Assembly (NCBI GenBank): GCA_938038815.1
Contig: CALHTF010000059.1
Location: 40,383-104,382, forward strand
Direction of reading: 5' to 3'
Length of the DNA stretch: 64,000 nucleotides
From: an uncultured Acidimicrobiales bacterium
GTDB lineage: Bacteria; Actinomycetota; Acidimicrobiia; Acidimicrobiales; SHLQ01
A model generated the notes under the pieces. That model was not told the origin of the DNA and made no database searches. It was given only the letters and a program-made list of their open reading frames with translations. Each line of letters begins with the position of its first letter. The stretch's first letter is position 1. Shown here in pieces: positions 41,987-49,992 of this stretch. The position numbers and the translations under genes were made by a program.

Positions 41987-43837
41987 ATCGACTCGGCCCT
42001 GCATCGAAACGTCGGCGCCCTGGTCTGCCAGTTGGACAAACTCCATGGTGCCGAAGTTTTCGTAGTGCACCATCTGAGCCATCAAGGAGCGTTCCTCCTC
42101 GGTTGGGAAGAAGAGCATGCGGGCATGAGCGCGAGCGACCTCGTCGGGGTCGGCGACGATGCCAACAGTAGCGACCGCATCGGCTCGACAGAGCGACACA
42201 AACGCCCGTCGGATCTCGTCCTGCACCGGTGCTACCAGCCGATGGAACATCTCTCGTTCGACCGCGTGATCTTCGAGCACCGCGTCGACCCCGCCAACCC
42301 CTGGTCGATAGCGTTTGACGCTGCCATGGTCCGCTTGAAGCAGAATCTCAAAGATCGATTTGAAGTGTCGGAAAATTCGATGGGTCGAGGCGGGATGGGC
42401 TTCATCGAATAGCAGGCCGTAGCGCTCCGCTGTCGTGCTCGACCCCGCGCTAGTGAGCCCGATGTAGTGGCCGATCACCGGACGCGAAGCGCCAACCACC
42501 GCTTGCAGATGATCCTGCATGGTGCCCTTCCACCCGACGTCGACGATATGAAGTGGCCCGGTCGACCCCGCGGCGCACTCATCGATCAGGGCGCCCAGCA
42601 ACTCGCGTTGTTCGAGGCGTTCACGCTCGAACACCTGGCTCACGTGATCGCTGCTGCGAAGCACCTCGAGGTCGAGCGGGCGGTCGAGGACGCTCTGGTC
42701 GAGACCCAACCCTTCGGTGTCGATACCGAGGCTCGACAGCACGTCTCGGTTGGACATGTTCGGATACTGGGCAACGACGCCTGCGAACTGCTCTTCAGCG
42801 AGCGGCCCACAAGCTGGTAGCAGGGTCGAGCGCCGCGAAACCATCAGATAGCTCGTGTCGATCCGGGCCCCCGATGCCTTGGGTGCAAGGTCTTGGTAGA
42901 GCTCGAATACTTCCTTGAGGAATTTGCCCTCGCGAGCAAGAAACAGGAAACGTTCGACTCCGTTGGCCCTACCTTCTGCGTGGAGCCGTTCGACGAACGC
43001 GTAGAGCGAAACCGCCAACTCGCCAAAGCCGCCGGGGCTCTCGTGCTCGGCTTTCACCACGTGCCGCACGTGGGCCCGCCGGGCGATGTGCGAGCTCTCC
43101 CATCGGCGCTCGAGACGTAGGCGAAGCGACGAGGTTGGCGGTTCGGCCGGTGCGAGTAGATAGGTTTCGAGGCCGTGTTTCTCGGCCATCTTTTGATCCG
43201 AGTGCGGGTTGTCGCCCACCATCAAAACCGTCGGATCAGCGGCATCGACCAGTCCGAGAGCCACGGGATAGAGCCGACCGCTCGCCTTGTTCAGCCCGTG
43301 GTCGCACGACACGACCACCTCATCGAAGAGGTCATCGATTGCGTGATGCTCGAGCATTCGAGCAAACCAGGGATGCGGTATGTGGAAGTCGCTCACCAAC
43401 ACCACACGACTGTGCGGCGCGGCCTTGCGGAGCACCGCAACCAGGTCCACCGCCAACTCTTGGGCCGCCAGCTCAAGTCGCATCTCGATCTCAACGGCGA
43501 GTTCGGCGAACGACTCGGCGTCCAGGGTCGAGTCGAACCCGTGCCGGTCGACCAGAAGCTCTCGCCACCGGATCGCCAAGTCATCGAGTCGATGCTCATC
43601 GTCGGCACCGGTGGATGAACACGCCGAACGCAGCTCAGCCTCGGCATCGAGCCGGCAGGCCAGGGCCTCCGCTGGGGAGAAGCATCCTTTATAGCGCTCG
43701 CTGACGAACCGGGCGCCCGCCACCTTGAGTTGCTTTCCCGAAACCGAACGGCGCACAACCGTCTCGAAGTAGTCCACGAAAATGGCGTCGGGGTCGAGCC
43801 GTTCAAGGCGGCTGGCCAGCTCATCCGTTTCGGTCAC
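41813..43837 (-). CDS. Large HAD-superfamily protein of the COG5610 type
   Basis: 674 residues from the GTG at 43837, just before ERLDPDAIFVDYFETVVRR. The N-terminal HAD domain starts with DYFETVV (the nucleophile motif is usually DxDxT, here DYFET, so the second Asp is missing), then VLVSDFHIP (motif II Ser/Thr region) and TVLMVGDNPHSDQKMAEKHGL (motif IV). The C-terminal about 400 residues (VERFLFLAREGKFLKEVFELY, LHIVDVGWKGTMQDHLQAVV, then GHYIGLTSAGSSTTAERYG) match the extra domain of COG5610 proteins, which occur in polysaccharide loci with no assigned activity. A phosphatase acting on a glycan intermediate is possible but doubtful given the altered motif. Tail-to-tail overlap of 174 bp with the Wzy-like gene. 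Confidence 0.72.
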   Translation of the reverse strand: MTETDELASRLERLDPDAIFVDYFETVVRRSVSGKQLKVAGARFVSERYKGCFSPAEALACRLDAEAELRSACSSTGADDEHRLDDLAIRWRELLVDRHGFDSTLDAESFAELAVEIEMRLELAAQELAVDLVAVLRKAAPHSRVVLVSDFHIPHPWFARMLEHHAIDDLFDEVVVSCDHGLNKASGRLYPVALGLVDAADPTVLMVGDNPHSDQKMAEKHGLETYLLAPAEPPTSSLRLRLERRWESSHIARRAHVRHVVKAEHESPGGFGELAVSLYAFVERLHAEGRANGVERFLFLAREGKFLKEVFELYQDLAPKASGARIDTSYLMVSRRSTLLPACGPLAEEQFAGVVAQYPNMSNRDVLSSLGIDTEGLGLDQSVLDRPLDLEVLRSSDHVSQVFERERLEQRELLGALIDECAAGSTGPLHIVDVGWKGTMQDHLQAVVGASRPVIGHYIGLTSAGSSTTAERYGLLFDEAHPASTHRIFRHFKSIFEILLQADHGSVKRYRPGVGGVDAVLEDHAVEREMFHRLVAPVQDEIRRAFVSLCRADAVATVGIVADPDEVARAHARMLFFPTEEERSLMAQMVHYENFGTMEFVQLADQGADVSMQGRVDSLVRIARRPSTIFENGWPPLFLAGQGLGGLVPVLGVYRQIREVVVPRCVRRIRDLAI

Positions 43838-43908
43838 CGAAGCACACTCGCGACTAGCCTGGTAAGCGGCGGCGTGCACTTCGCACGGCGGGGAAGAGGA
43901 GAGTGCAG

Positions 43909-44730
43909 ATGGCGGGATTGGCGACACGCGCGCCGATGAAGATCAAGGCGCCCATTTTGGCGGCGTCCGAGCGCGTCAAACAGGAGATTCAAATCAGCGA
44001 CGAGCGTCGAACGCTCAGTTGGATCCGCGCTGGTCGCGACGTCTGCTACGACGCCGAACCTGAACCACTGGTGACGATTCGCATCGCCACCTATGGCACC
44101 GGAAGAACCGTCGTGGACCGAGCGGTACGTTCGGCCTTGGAACAGACCTATCAGCACCTCGACATCGTGGTGGTCGGCGATTGTTGTGCCGAGGACACGG
44201 TGCAGGCGATGGGCGAGGTTCTCGACCCGCGGGTCCGCTTTGTGAATCTGGCCGAGCGAGGCAACTATCCGCCTATCGCCCACTTGCGGCGCAAAGTTGC
44301 GGGCGCTCATCCAATGAATGTGGGCAACCAACTCGCCAAAGGCCGATGGATCGCTCCGTGCGACGACGACGACGAACTCACCCCCGACCATGTAGAGGTT
44401 CTGCTGTCGGCCGCCCACGAGCGTCGACTCGAGATGATCTACAGCAAAGCCGAGGACGAAACCGAGCCCGGTGTTTGGACAAGCGTCGGGAAACAGCCCC
44501 TGGCCCGCGGCGATGTCGCTCACGGCTCGGTGATGTTCCGTTCCGAGCTGCGATTCATGCCGTACTCGCTCACCTGTTGGAAACGAAAAGAACCAAGCGA
44601 CTGGAACCTGTGGCATCGAATGGAACGGATCGGTGTGCGGACCGGATTTCTCGATCACGTCACGTATCGCCATTATCTGTCCGAAGCTGGGCGGACACAG
44701 GTTGCCGCTGGTTCCTCATCTGCTCATTGA
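43909..44730 (+). CDS. Glycosyltransferase family 2
   Basis: 273 residues from the ATG at 43909 with GAGGAG upstream. GT-A features: VTIRIATYGTGRTVVDRAVRSAL, LDIVVVGDCCAEDTVQAMGEV (donor-binding region), and GRWIAPCDDDDELTPDHVE, which holds the metal-binding DxD. Starts MAGLATRAPMKIKAPILAASERV, a basic helical N-terminus of about 45 residues before the catalytic domain. Leader contains a CGTGC-ACTTC-GCACG hairpin (about 43873-43887) and two GGCGG words. Its last 71 bases overlap the convergent deacetylase gene at 44660-45646. Specificity unknown. Confidence 0.85.
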   Translation: MAGLATRAPMKIKAPILAASERVKQEIQISDERRTLSWIRAGRDVCYDAEPEPLVTIRIATYGTGRTVVDRAVRSALEQTYQHLDIVVVGDCCAEDTVQAMGEVLDPRVRFVNLAERGNYPPIAHLRRKVAGAHPMNVGNQLAKGRWIAPCDDDDELTPDHVEVLLSAAHERRLEMIYSKAEDETEPGVWTSVGKQPLARGDVAHGSVMFRSELRFMPYSLTCWKRKEPSDWNLWHRMERIGVRTGFLDHVTYRHYLSEAGRTQVAAGSSSAH

Positions 44731-45646
44731 GCTGATCGGCGAGCGACCCCATCGTCAAGGTTTTGAGTCGCCCGGCGCTTCGGTGGCGGGCGGCCGCCGC
44801 GCAGATCCGGTCGAGCGCCGCAAATGACGCCTCTGGTCGATCACGGAGGTTGTGGGGGTGGAACCACAGGTGAAACAGCGAGCCATTGGCCACTGCCTGG
44901 TCGAGGCGTCGTTCCATCTGGCGGATCCAGAGTCGCCAGGTGCGGGGCCGAGCATCGACGTCGAACAGCACCGTGGCGGGAAGGTTCCATATTCCGTCCT
45001 CGTAAAGCGGACGAACCGTGGTGCGCTCGGAACCGGTGACCATGTCGACCACGCGGTCACCAAGCCCGGAGGGCGCGACCACATCGCGGCGCCCTCGATA
45101 GGCAACGAATCCCTGCTCGGCTAGTACATCGACGTGGCCGATCCGGTTTCGAGGGTGAACCATCGAGCGCAGCGTGGCGCCAACCGAAGCTGCGGCGTCG
45201 AGCGATGCCTGCACCTCCGACGCAAAGCTCTCGCGGCTACAGCCAGGATCGCCAGCGATGATGTGTGAGAAGCCGTGCGACGCAATCTCGTGCCTAGCGG
45301 TCGCCGTTCGGATCGACTCGACAACGTCGGGGCCGTACCAGATCGGATCCGCGTCGACCGAGCTACAGGGGTCATCGGCAAACCAATCCCCGTGGAACCA
45401 GTCGTACTCGGGGCGCACGATCTCGGGGTGTTTGACCCCATCGACGGGACGGCAGCTCGACAGGAAAAGATGACCGACGACCGCCCACGTAGCCGGGATG
45501 TTGTGGTGGTCGAACAGGTCGAGCAGCCGATCGAGGTCGGCCCGCTCCTGTTCGTAGCGGTAGGTCTGCTCCGGGCGGTGCACCAACCCCCAAGCCATCT
45601 CGGTGTCGATCGAGATAACGAAGGCCGCCTCCGAACTATGAGCCAT
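44660..45646 (-). CDS. Polysaccharide deacetylase-like protein (NodB/CE4 fold)
   Basis: 328 residues from the ATG at 45646, which lies inside the end of the upstream epimerase gene (11-bp overlap). Motif 1 is AAFVISIDTEMAWG, with the DTE pair replacing the usual DD. Motif 2 is EIASHGFSHIIAG with the two metal-ligand histidines, and motif 3 region is SMVHPRNRIGHVDVL. The DTE variant is characteristic of a polysaccharide-locus subfamily. LFHLWFHPHNL near residue 270 supplies the late catalytic His. No signal peptide, so cytoplasmic action on a lipid-linked or nucleotide sugar is implied. Operon with the epimerase. Confidence 0.8.
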   Translation of the reverse strand: MAHSSEAAFVISIDTEMAWGLVHRPEQTYRYEQERADLDRLLDLFDHHNIPATWAVVGHLFLSSCRPVDGVKHPEIVRPEYDWFHGDWFADDPCSSVDADPIWYGPDVVESIRTATARHEIASHGFSHIIAGDPGCSRESFASEVQASLDAAASVGATLRSMVHPRNRIGHVDVLAEQGFVAYRGRRDVVAPSGLGDRVVDMVTGSERTTVRPLYEDGIWNLPATVLFDVDARPRTWRLWIRQMERRLDQAVANGSLFHLWFHPHNLRDRPEASFAALDRICAAAARHRSAGRLKTLTMGSLADQLNEQMRNQRQPVSAQLRTDNGDT

Positions 45647-46595
45647 TCTGGATCGACCGGAACCACGAGACCGTATGACCAATTCCGCAAGCCACATCAA
45701 CGGGGGTGACCTCGGGAAACAATGCTTGAAGACGCGTCGGGTCGGCCTTTGAGTGTTTGATATCGCCCGGTCGGGACTCAACGTGGTCACGCTCGATCGG
45801 TTGGTCGAGCTCGGCCGAGATCAATTCGATGATCTCCAGCAAACTAAATCGCCCGCCATGAGCCAGGTTGACCGGGCCATCGAAGGTGACCGACCGCCGG
45901 AGGGCGTCGAGGATGGTTTCGCACACCGACGCCACGTAGGTGAAGTCGCGGCTTTGTCTTCCGTCGCCGTGCACGATGACCGGCTGATCGTTAATCGCTC
46001 GGTCGATGAACGATGGGATCACTGCTGCGTAGGCGTGACCGGCGGCCTGCAGCGGACCGAATACGTTGAAGAACCGGAAGGCCAATACCCCCATCCCGTA
46101 GGTGCGCTGGTGGGCAAGAGCCGCCGACTCGGTGAAGAGCTTTGTCGCGCCGTAGGGACTCTTCGGAGCCACCGGCAACAGCTCATGTTTCGCCGGCGCT
46201 TCGTTGTCGCCGTAGACCGAAGACGACGAGGCGAGGATCACCTGGGTGACGCCTGCGTGTCGCGCCGCTTCCAAGGTGTTCAACGTTCCCGTCGAGTTGA
46301 CCTCGTGCGACGCCAAGGGGTCGGCGACCGACCTTGGGACCGAGCCGAGGGCGGCAAGGTGCACCACCCGGCCACCTTCCGGAGTCGCCTCGGCTAACAG
46401 ATCGCGATCAAGAATACTGCCTTCCAGAAAGCGGACATCGAGGCCGTCAAGGTTGGAGCGATAGCCAGTCGACAAGTTGTCGACCACCGTGATGTCGTAC
46501 TCGCCGGTTGCCAAAAGCGTTCGACACAGATTGGCGCCGATGAATCCGGCACCTCCCGTGACGAGCACCGCCGTGCGCTCTTGAGCTGTATTCAC
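45636..46595 (-). CDS. NAD-dependent nucleotide-sugar epimerase/dehydratase
   Basis: 319 residues from the GTG at 46595. A TTG at 46634 is a less likely start. Extended SDR: VLVTGGAGFIGANLCRTLL (NAD-binding TGxxGxxG), VVHLAALGSVPRSVADPLA, ASSSSVYGDNEAP (catalytic Ser/Thr) and SPYGATKLFTES (YxxxK). Wording SVPRSVADPLASHEVN is that of the UDP-glucose/UDP-GlcNAc 4-epimerase subfamily (Vi antigen VipB/WbpP-like). It would interconvert UDP-GlcNAc and UDP-GalNAc, or their uronates, as a precursor for the polysaccharide. First gene of a two-gene minus-strand unit with the deacetylase-like gene. Confidence 0.87.
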   Translation of the reverse strand: MNTAQERTAVLVTGGAGFIGANLCRTLLATGEYDITVVDNLSTGYRSNLDGLDVRFLEGSILDRDLLAEATPEGGRVVHLAALGSVPRSVADPLASHEVNSTGTLNTLEAARHAGVTQVILASSSSVYGDNEAPAKHELLPVAPKSPYGATKLFTESAALAHQRTYGMGVLAFRFFNVFGPLQAAGHAYAAVIPSFIDRAINDQPVIVHGDGRQSRDFTYVASVCETILDALRRSVTFDGPVNLAHGGRFSLLEIIELISAELDQPIERDHVESRPGDIKHSKADPTRLQALFPEVTPVDVACGIGHTVSWFRSIQNGS

Positions 46596-46848
46596 AATCG
46601 AACCCTTCGTAGATGGAGGCAGCGATAACGCCAACCTCGATTAATCCACGATGGGAAAACACAGCTGTACTCCGCCGGTTGACGAAGCACCACCCACCGC
46701 GGCTTCCGTCATGGCGGAGATATTAACCCATGTCCTCACGCGTCAACCAGAACGATCGGCGCGAAAAAATTTCGCTGCCCGAGTCGGGTACGTGCAAAGA
46801 TGAGAACTGCGGGTAACACCCCGCAGGAATGAATACGGCGGAGGAAAA
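46596..46848. promoter_or_regulatory. Divergent promoter region between epimerase and CelD-like acetyltransferase
   Basis: 253 bp without a gene. On the minus strand TTGACG (46741-46746) is followed by TATCTC after 18 bases (46717-46722) or TAATAT after 15 (46720-46725), giving a leader of about 115 nt. On the plus strand GAGTCGGGTAC (46781-46791) repeats exactly an 11-mer at 26746-26756. TGCGGG-TAACAC-CCCGCA (46808-46825) can form a hairpin, and GGCGG/GGAGG precede the TTG start at 46849. Confidence 0.55.
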
Positions 46849-48021
46849 TTGAGTTTGGCGGCGGGACAAGCAAGATGGGCGGACGAAGCTGACCGGGTAC
46901 GCGACCGGTTGAGCCTCGAGGTCATCACCGAAACGAATGAGATGGTCGCGCTACGTTCCGAGTGGACCGCGGCATGTTTGTCGGCGCCCCAGCCGAACGT
47001 GTTTCTCACCTGGGAGTGGACGACGACCTGGTGGCGCCACTTCGGCGTTTCCGGTCGCCGGACCCCTCATGTGGTGGTGGTTCGCGACACCGACGGCATC
47101 GTGGCGATCGCGCCGATGCAGCGACGCCGAATCGGCGGACTCGTTGGACCAGTCGTCCTCGAACGAATGAGCCCCGAGGCCGGCGACTACGGCGGATTCA
47201 TCGTCGTGCGCCGGACCGACGAGGTGGCCGATGCCCTGGCCGGGCACTTCGTCGAGCAGCTCGATTCGGGTCAAGTCGCCACCGTGTTGGTCTCGCGAAT
47301 CGGAACCGACGATCCATTCATCGAACCCTGGCGGCGCGCGATTCGTGAACGGCCTGGACTGGCGGTTGTCGAACGCGAGTTGGAAGGCATCTGCCTTCGA
47401 GCCGATATTCGAGAGGATTTCAATTTCGGGCGCCTCACGAAGAAACACAAAGTGCGCCAACGCCTGCGTCGACTTGGCGAGGCCCACGAACAGGTCGAGT
47501 TCGTCTACCGAACCAAGGCGGACCTCGAGCAGGGACTCGACGAGCTGACGACGGTGCATCGCCTCCGCTGGGAAGGTCGAGAAGACGACCTACGGGGTCT
47601 GTTCGCCGCCGCCGAGCAGGAGGCCTTCTTACTCGATGCGATCCGCGCCCTCGACGACTCAGGTTGGGTGCGGCTGCTCGTTTTGTTGGCCGACGATGCG
47701 CCGGTCGCCGTGGAACTCGATCTGGCGATCGAGAACCGATTGGTGATGTTCAAGGGCGCTTTTGATCCGGCATTCCGGGAGTTCTCCCCTGGGCAGCTAC
47801 TTCATCATCGATTGGTGCAGGACGGCATGGAGGCTGGCATCGACGTCTTTGACTTCGGTCGGGGCGACCAGCCGTACAAACAACGGTGGGCCAACGGGTC
47901 ACAAACGCTGGCAACCTTTGAGCTTGCGAAGGCGTCGACCGTCGGCCAACTCAGGTCGCAACAGGTTCGTGCGGCACGGGCCCTCGACGTGCGGCTCCGA
48001 CCACGCAGACCGGCAAAATGA
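46849..48021 (+). CDS. CelD/BcsL-type (GNAT-fold) acetyltransferase
   Basis: 390 residues, TTG start at 46849 with GGAGG four bases upstream. Typical CelD/FemAB-like wording: FLTWEWTTTWWRHFG near residue 60, MSPEAGDYGGFIV near 100, RLTKKHKVRQRLRRL near 200, and the C-terminal GAFDPAFREFSPGQLLHHRLVQDGMEAGIDVFDFGRGDQPYKQRWAN, diagnostic of the BioF2-like acetyltransferase domain. Relatives acylate cellulose-like or other exopolysaccharides, or transfer amino-acyl groups. Cytoplasmic, no signal. It stands 128 bp upstream of the adenylation cassette on the same strand but has its own promoter region. Confidence 0.83.
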   Translation: MSLAAGQARWADEADRVRDRLSLEVITETNEMVALRSEWTAACLSAPQPNVFLTWEWTTTWWRHFGVSGRRTPHVVVVRDTDGIVAIAPMQRRRIGGLVGPVVLERMSPEAGDYGGFIVVRRTDEVADALAGHFVEQLDSGQVATVLVSRIGTDDPFIEPWRRAIRERPGLAVVERELEGICLRADIREDFNFGRLTKKHKVRQRLRRLGEAHEQVEFVYRTKADLEQGLDELTTVHRLRWEGREDDLRGLFAAAEQEAFLLDAIRALDDSGWVRLLVLLADDAPVAVELDLAIENRLVMFKGAFDPAFREFSPGQLLHHRLVQDGMEAGIDVFDFGRGDQPYKQRWANGSQTLATFELAKASTVGQLRSQQVRAARALDVRLRPRRPAK

Positions 48022-48059
48022 TGTGCTCAAGCAGCGACCACTTTCTGTTCATTGCGGGT

Positions 48060-48143
48060 GGTGGTAATGTGACGGCTGGTCATTGGGATTGAGCAGTAGA
48101 TCTCCGGTGACAAGTGCAAGGCGGGAACGGCGGGAATAGGCGG
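48060..48143 (+). promoter_or_regulatory. Promoter and GGCGG-array leader of the adenylation cassette
   Basis: The 11-mer GGTGGTAATGT (48060-48070) is identical to the promoter word at 21673-21683 and includes a TAATGT -10 box. TTTCTG lies 17 bases upstream as a weak -35. The roughly 75-nt leader ends in three GGCGG words at 48120, 48129 and 48139, the last ending six bases before the GTG start at 48150. Confidence 0.5.
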
Positions 48144-48149
48144 GCTGCG

Positions 48150-49742
48150 GTGGGAAGATTACTTTTTGAAGACGTAGATCGTTGGGCGATGACTCGACCC
48201 GACGCGATTGCGGTGCGAGACGACGAGCGCTCGGTCAGCTATGAGCAGCTGCGCGACCAGTCGAATCAGATCGCCGCGCTGTTACGCGCTCGGGGGGTTC
48301 GAGAAGGCGACCGGGTGGCGATCTGTATGCCCAAGGGCGCACTGGCCATCGCCGCCATGATCGCCAGCACCAAGGTAGGTGCGCCCTATGTTCCGCTCGA
48401 CCCCGATTCACCGGCGGCGCGGATTCAACTCATTCTCGAGGCGTGCCAACCAGCGGTGGTAATCGCCCACCCAGGTGGAGAGAACATCGTCGTCGCAGCA
48501 CGAGAAGCGAACCCGGACGCCGTGGTCGGCACGTTGGCCAAAGCCGGCGAGGTCGTGTGGCCGTCGGAGCCGGCGTTTACCGCAGCCGACCTCCCAGGTC
48601 TCGACGAAGTACCGCCGCTCGTTCGACCGGCGATCGATGGTGGCGACCTCGCCCATGTGTTGTTCACGTCTGGGTCAACCGGTGTCCCCAAGGGGGTGCA
48701 GATCACCCACGACAACGTCATGGCCTACGTGGACTGGGTGGTCGACCATTTCGGGTACACGGCCAATGACCAGTTGTCCGGGCACTCCCCTCTCCACTTC
48801 GACCTATCGACGATGGACATCTACGCGACGTTCGCCGCCGGAGCCACGCTGCATCCGGTGTCGGCCGGCCTCAACATCAACCCGGTCAACCTCGCCGAAT
48901 GGATTCGAGACCGCGGTATCACCCAATGGTTTTCGGTACCGACGGCGCTCCACCATCTGTTGCGGCTGGGGTCGCTGTCTGAGACCGACTTTCCGGCGCT
49001 CCGCCGGGTGCTGTGGTGTGGCGAGGTGCTCCCCACCCCCACGCTCATCGGCCTGATGAACGCCCTCCCCGGTGTGGAGTTCACCAATCTCTACGGTCCG
49101 ACCGAGGCGACGATTGCCAGCAGCTGGTACCGCGTCCCCGCACTTCCATCCGATCCGACAGCTGCCGTTCCGATAGGGGTTGCGTGTGACGGTGAGCGGC
49201 TCCATGTTCTCCGCAAAGACGGTTCGGAGGCGGCCGATAACGAGATAGGTGACCTGTACATCGAAGGGGTCGGCCTCAGCCCTGGTTACTGGCAGGACCC
49301 AGAAAAAACGGCAACCGTTTTCCGAACCGACCTCATCGAGGGCCGCCGTTTGTACTACACCGGCGATCTGGCACTCCGCCAAAACGACCAGCAGTTTGTG
49401 TTCGTCGGCCGAGCGGATACCCAGATCAAGAGTCGCGGCCATCGCATCGAATTGGGCGAGATCGAGGCGGCGCTCGAAACCGTGGACGCGATCGACACGT
49501 CGGCGATCGTGGCGATCGACGTCGCCGAGCTCACCGGGTCGGCCATCTGCGCGGCGTTCACAGCCGCCACGCCACAACGGCCCGCCGTGTTGGCCAAAGA
49601 GCTCGCCAAACTCGTGCCCCGCTACATGCTCCCGCACCGCTGGCTACAGCTCGACGAATTGCCGACCAACGTAAACGGCAAAGTTGACCGACCGGCCTTG
49701 CGTTCGATGTTTGAGGCACCTGCGACGGAGGCCAAGTCATGA
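48150..49742 (+). CDS. DltA-like amino-acid adenylation enzyme (stand-alone A domain)
   Basis: 530 residues from the GTG at 48150 (VGRLLFEDVDRW). ANL-superfamily core motifs are all present: VLFTSGSTGVPKGVQITHDN (A3), HFDLSTMDIYATF (A4, with the Asp that binds the amino group of alpha-amino acids and wording very like DltA), NLYGPTEATI (A5), LYYTGDLA (A7), FVGRADTQIKSRGHRIELGEIE (A8) and LPTNVNGKVDRPAL (A10 Lys). It should activate an amino acid with ATP and load it on the adjacent carrier protein. There is no condensation or thioesterase domain. Overlaps the carrier-protein gene by four bases. The substrate is not predictable with certainty; D/L-Ala or another small amino acid is plausible. 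Confidence 0.85.
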   Translation: MGRLLFEDVDRWAMTRPDAIAVRDDERSVSYEQLRDQSNQIAALLRARGVREGDRVAICMPKGALAIAAMIASTKVGAPYVPLDPDSPAARIQLILEACQPAVVIAHPGGENIVVAAREANPDAVVGTLAKAGEVVWPSEPAFTAADLPGLDEVPPLVRPAIDGGDLAHVLFTSGSTGVPKGVQITHDNVMAYVDWVVDHFGYTANDQLSGHSPLHFDLSTMDIYATFAAGATLHPVSAGLNINPVNLAEWIRDRGITQWFSVPTALHHLLRLGSLSETDFPALRRVLWCGEVLPTPTLIGLMNALPGVEFTNLYGPTEATIASSWYRVPALPSDPTAAVPIGVACDGERLHVLRKDGSEAADNEIGDLYIEGVGLSPGYWQDPEKTATVFRTDLIEGRRLYYTGDLALRQNDQQFVFVGRADTQIKSRGHRIELGEIEAALETVDAIDTSAIVAIDVAELTGSAICAAFTAATPQRPAVLAKELAKLVPRYMLPHRWLQLDELPTNVNGKVDRPALRSMFEAPATEAKS

Positions 49743-49990
49743 CGGGCCTATCGGTCGACGAGGTCATCGACATTCTTGAAAACCGTCTGTTCTTGCTGGT
49801 CGAGGATCCTGACCAAGACCTGGTCGAGTCCGGGCAGCTCGACTCGTTGATGTTCGTCGAGTTGCTTTTGACCGTCGAGGAAACCACCGGACAGCGGCTT
49901 GCGCCCAAAGACCTCGATCTCGAGGATCTCCGCACGCCGGTCCGGATCGCCAAGGCATTCAATACGCTGCTGCACGACGGAGAGCGCTGA
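49739..49990 (+). CDS. Acyl/peptidyl carrier protein
   Basis: 83 residues, four-helix carrier protein. The phosphopantetheine attachment Ser36 is in ESGQLDSLMFVELLLTVEE (LDSL variant of the DSL motif). ATG overlaps the adenylation-enzyme stop (ATGA), so the two are made together, the same arrangement as DltA/DltC. It would hold the activated amino acid as a thioester while the following GNAT, formyltransferase or monooxygenase acts on it or transfers it. Two bases separate its stop from the next ATG. Confidence 0.85.
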   Translation: MTGLSVDEVIDILENRLFLLVEDPDQDLVESGQLDSLMFVELLLTVEETTGQRLAPKDLDLEDLRTPVRIAKAFNTLLHDGER

Positions 49991-49992
49991 CG

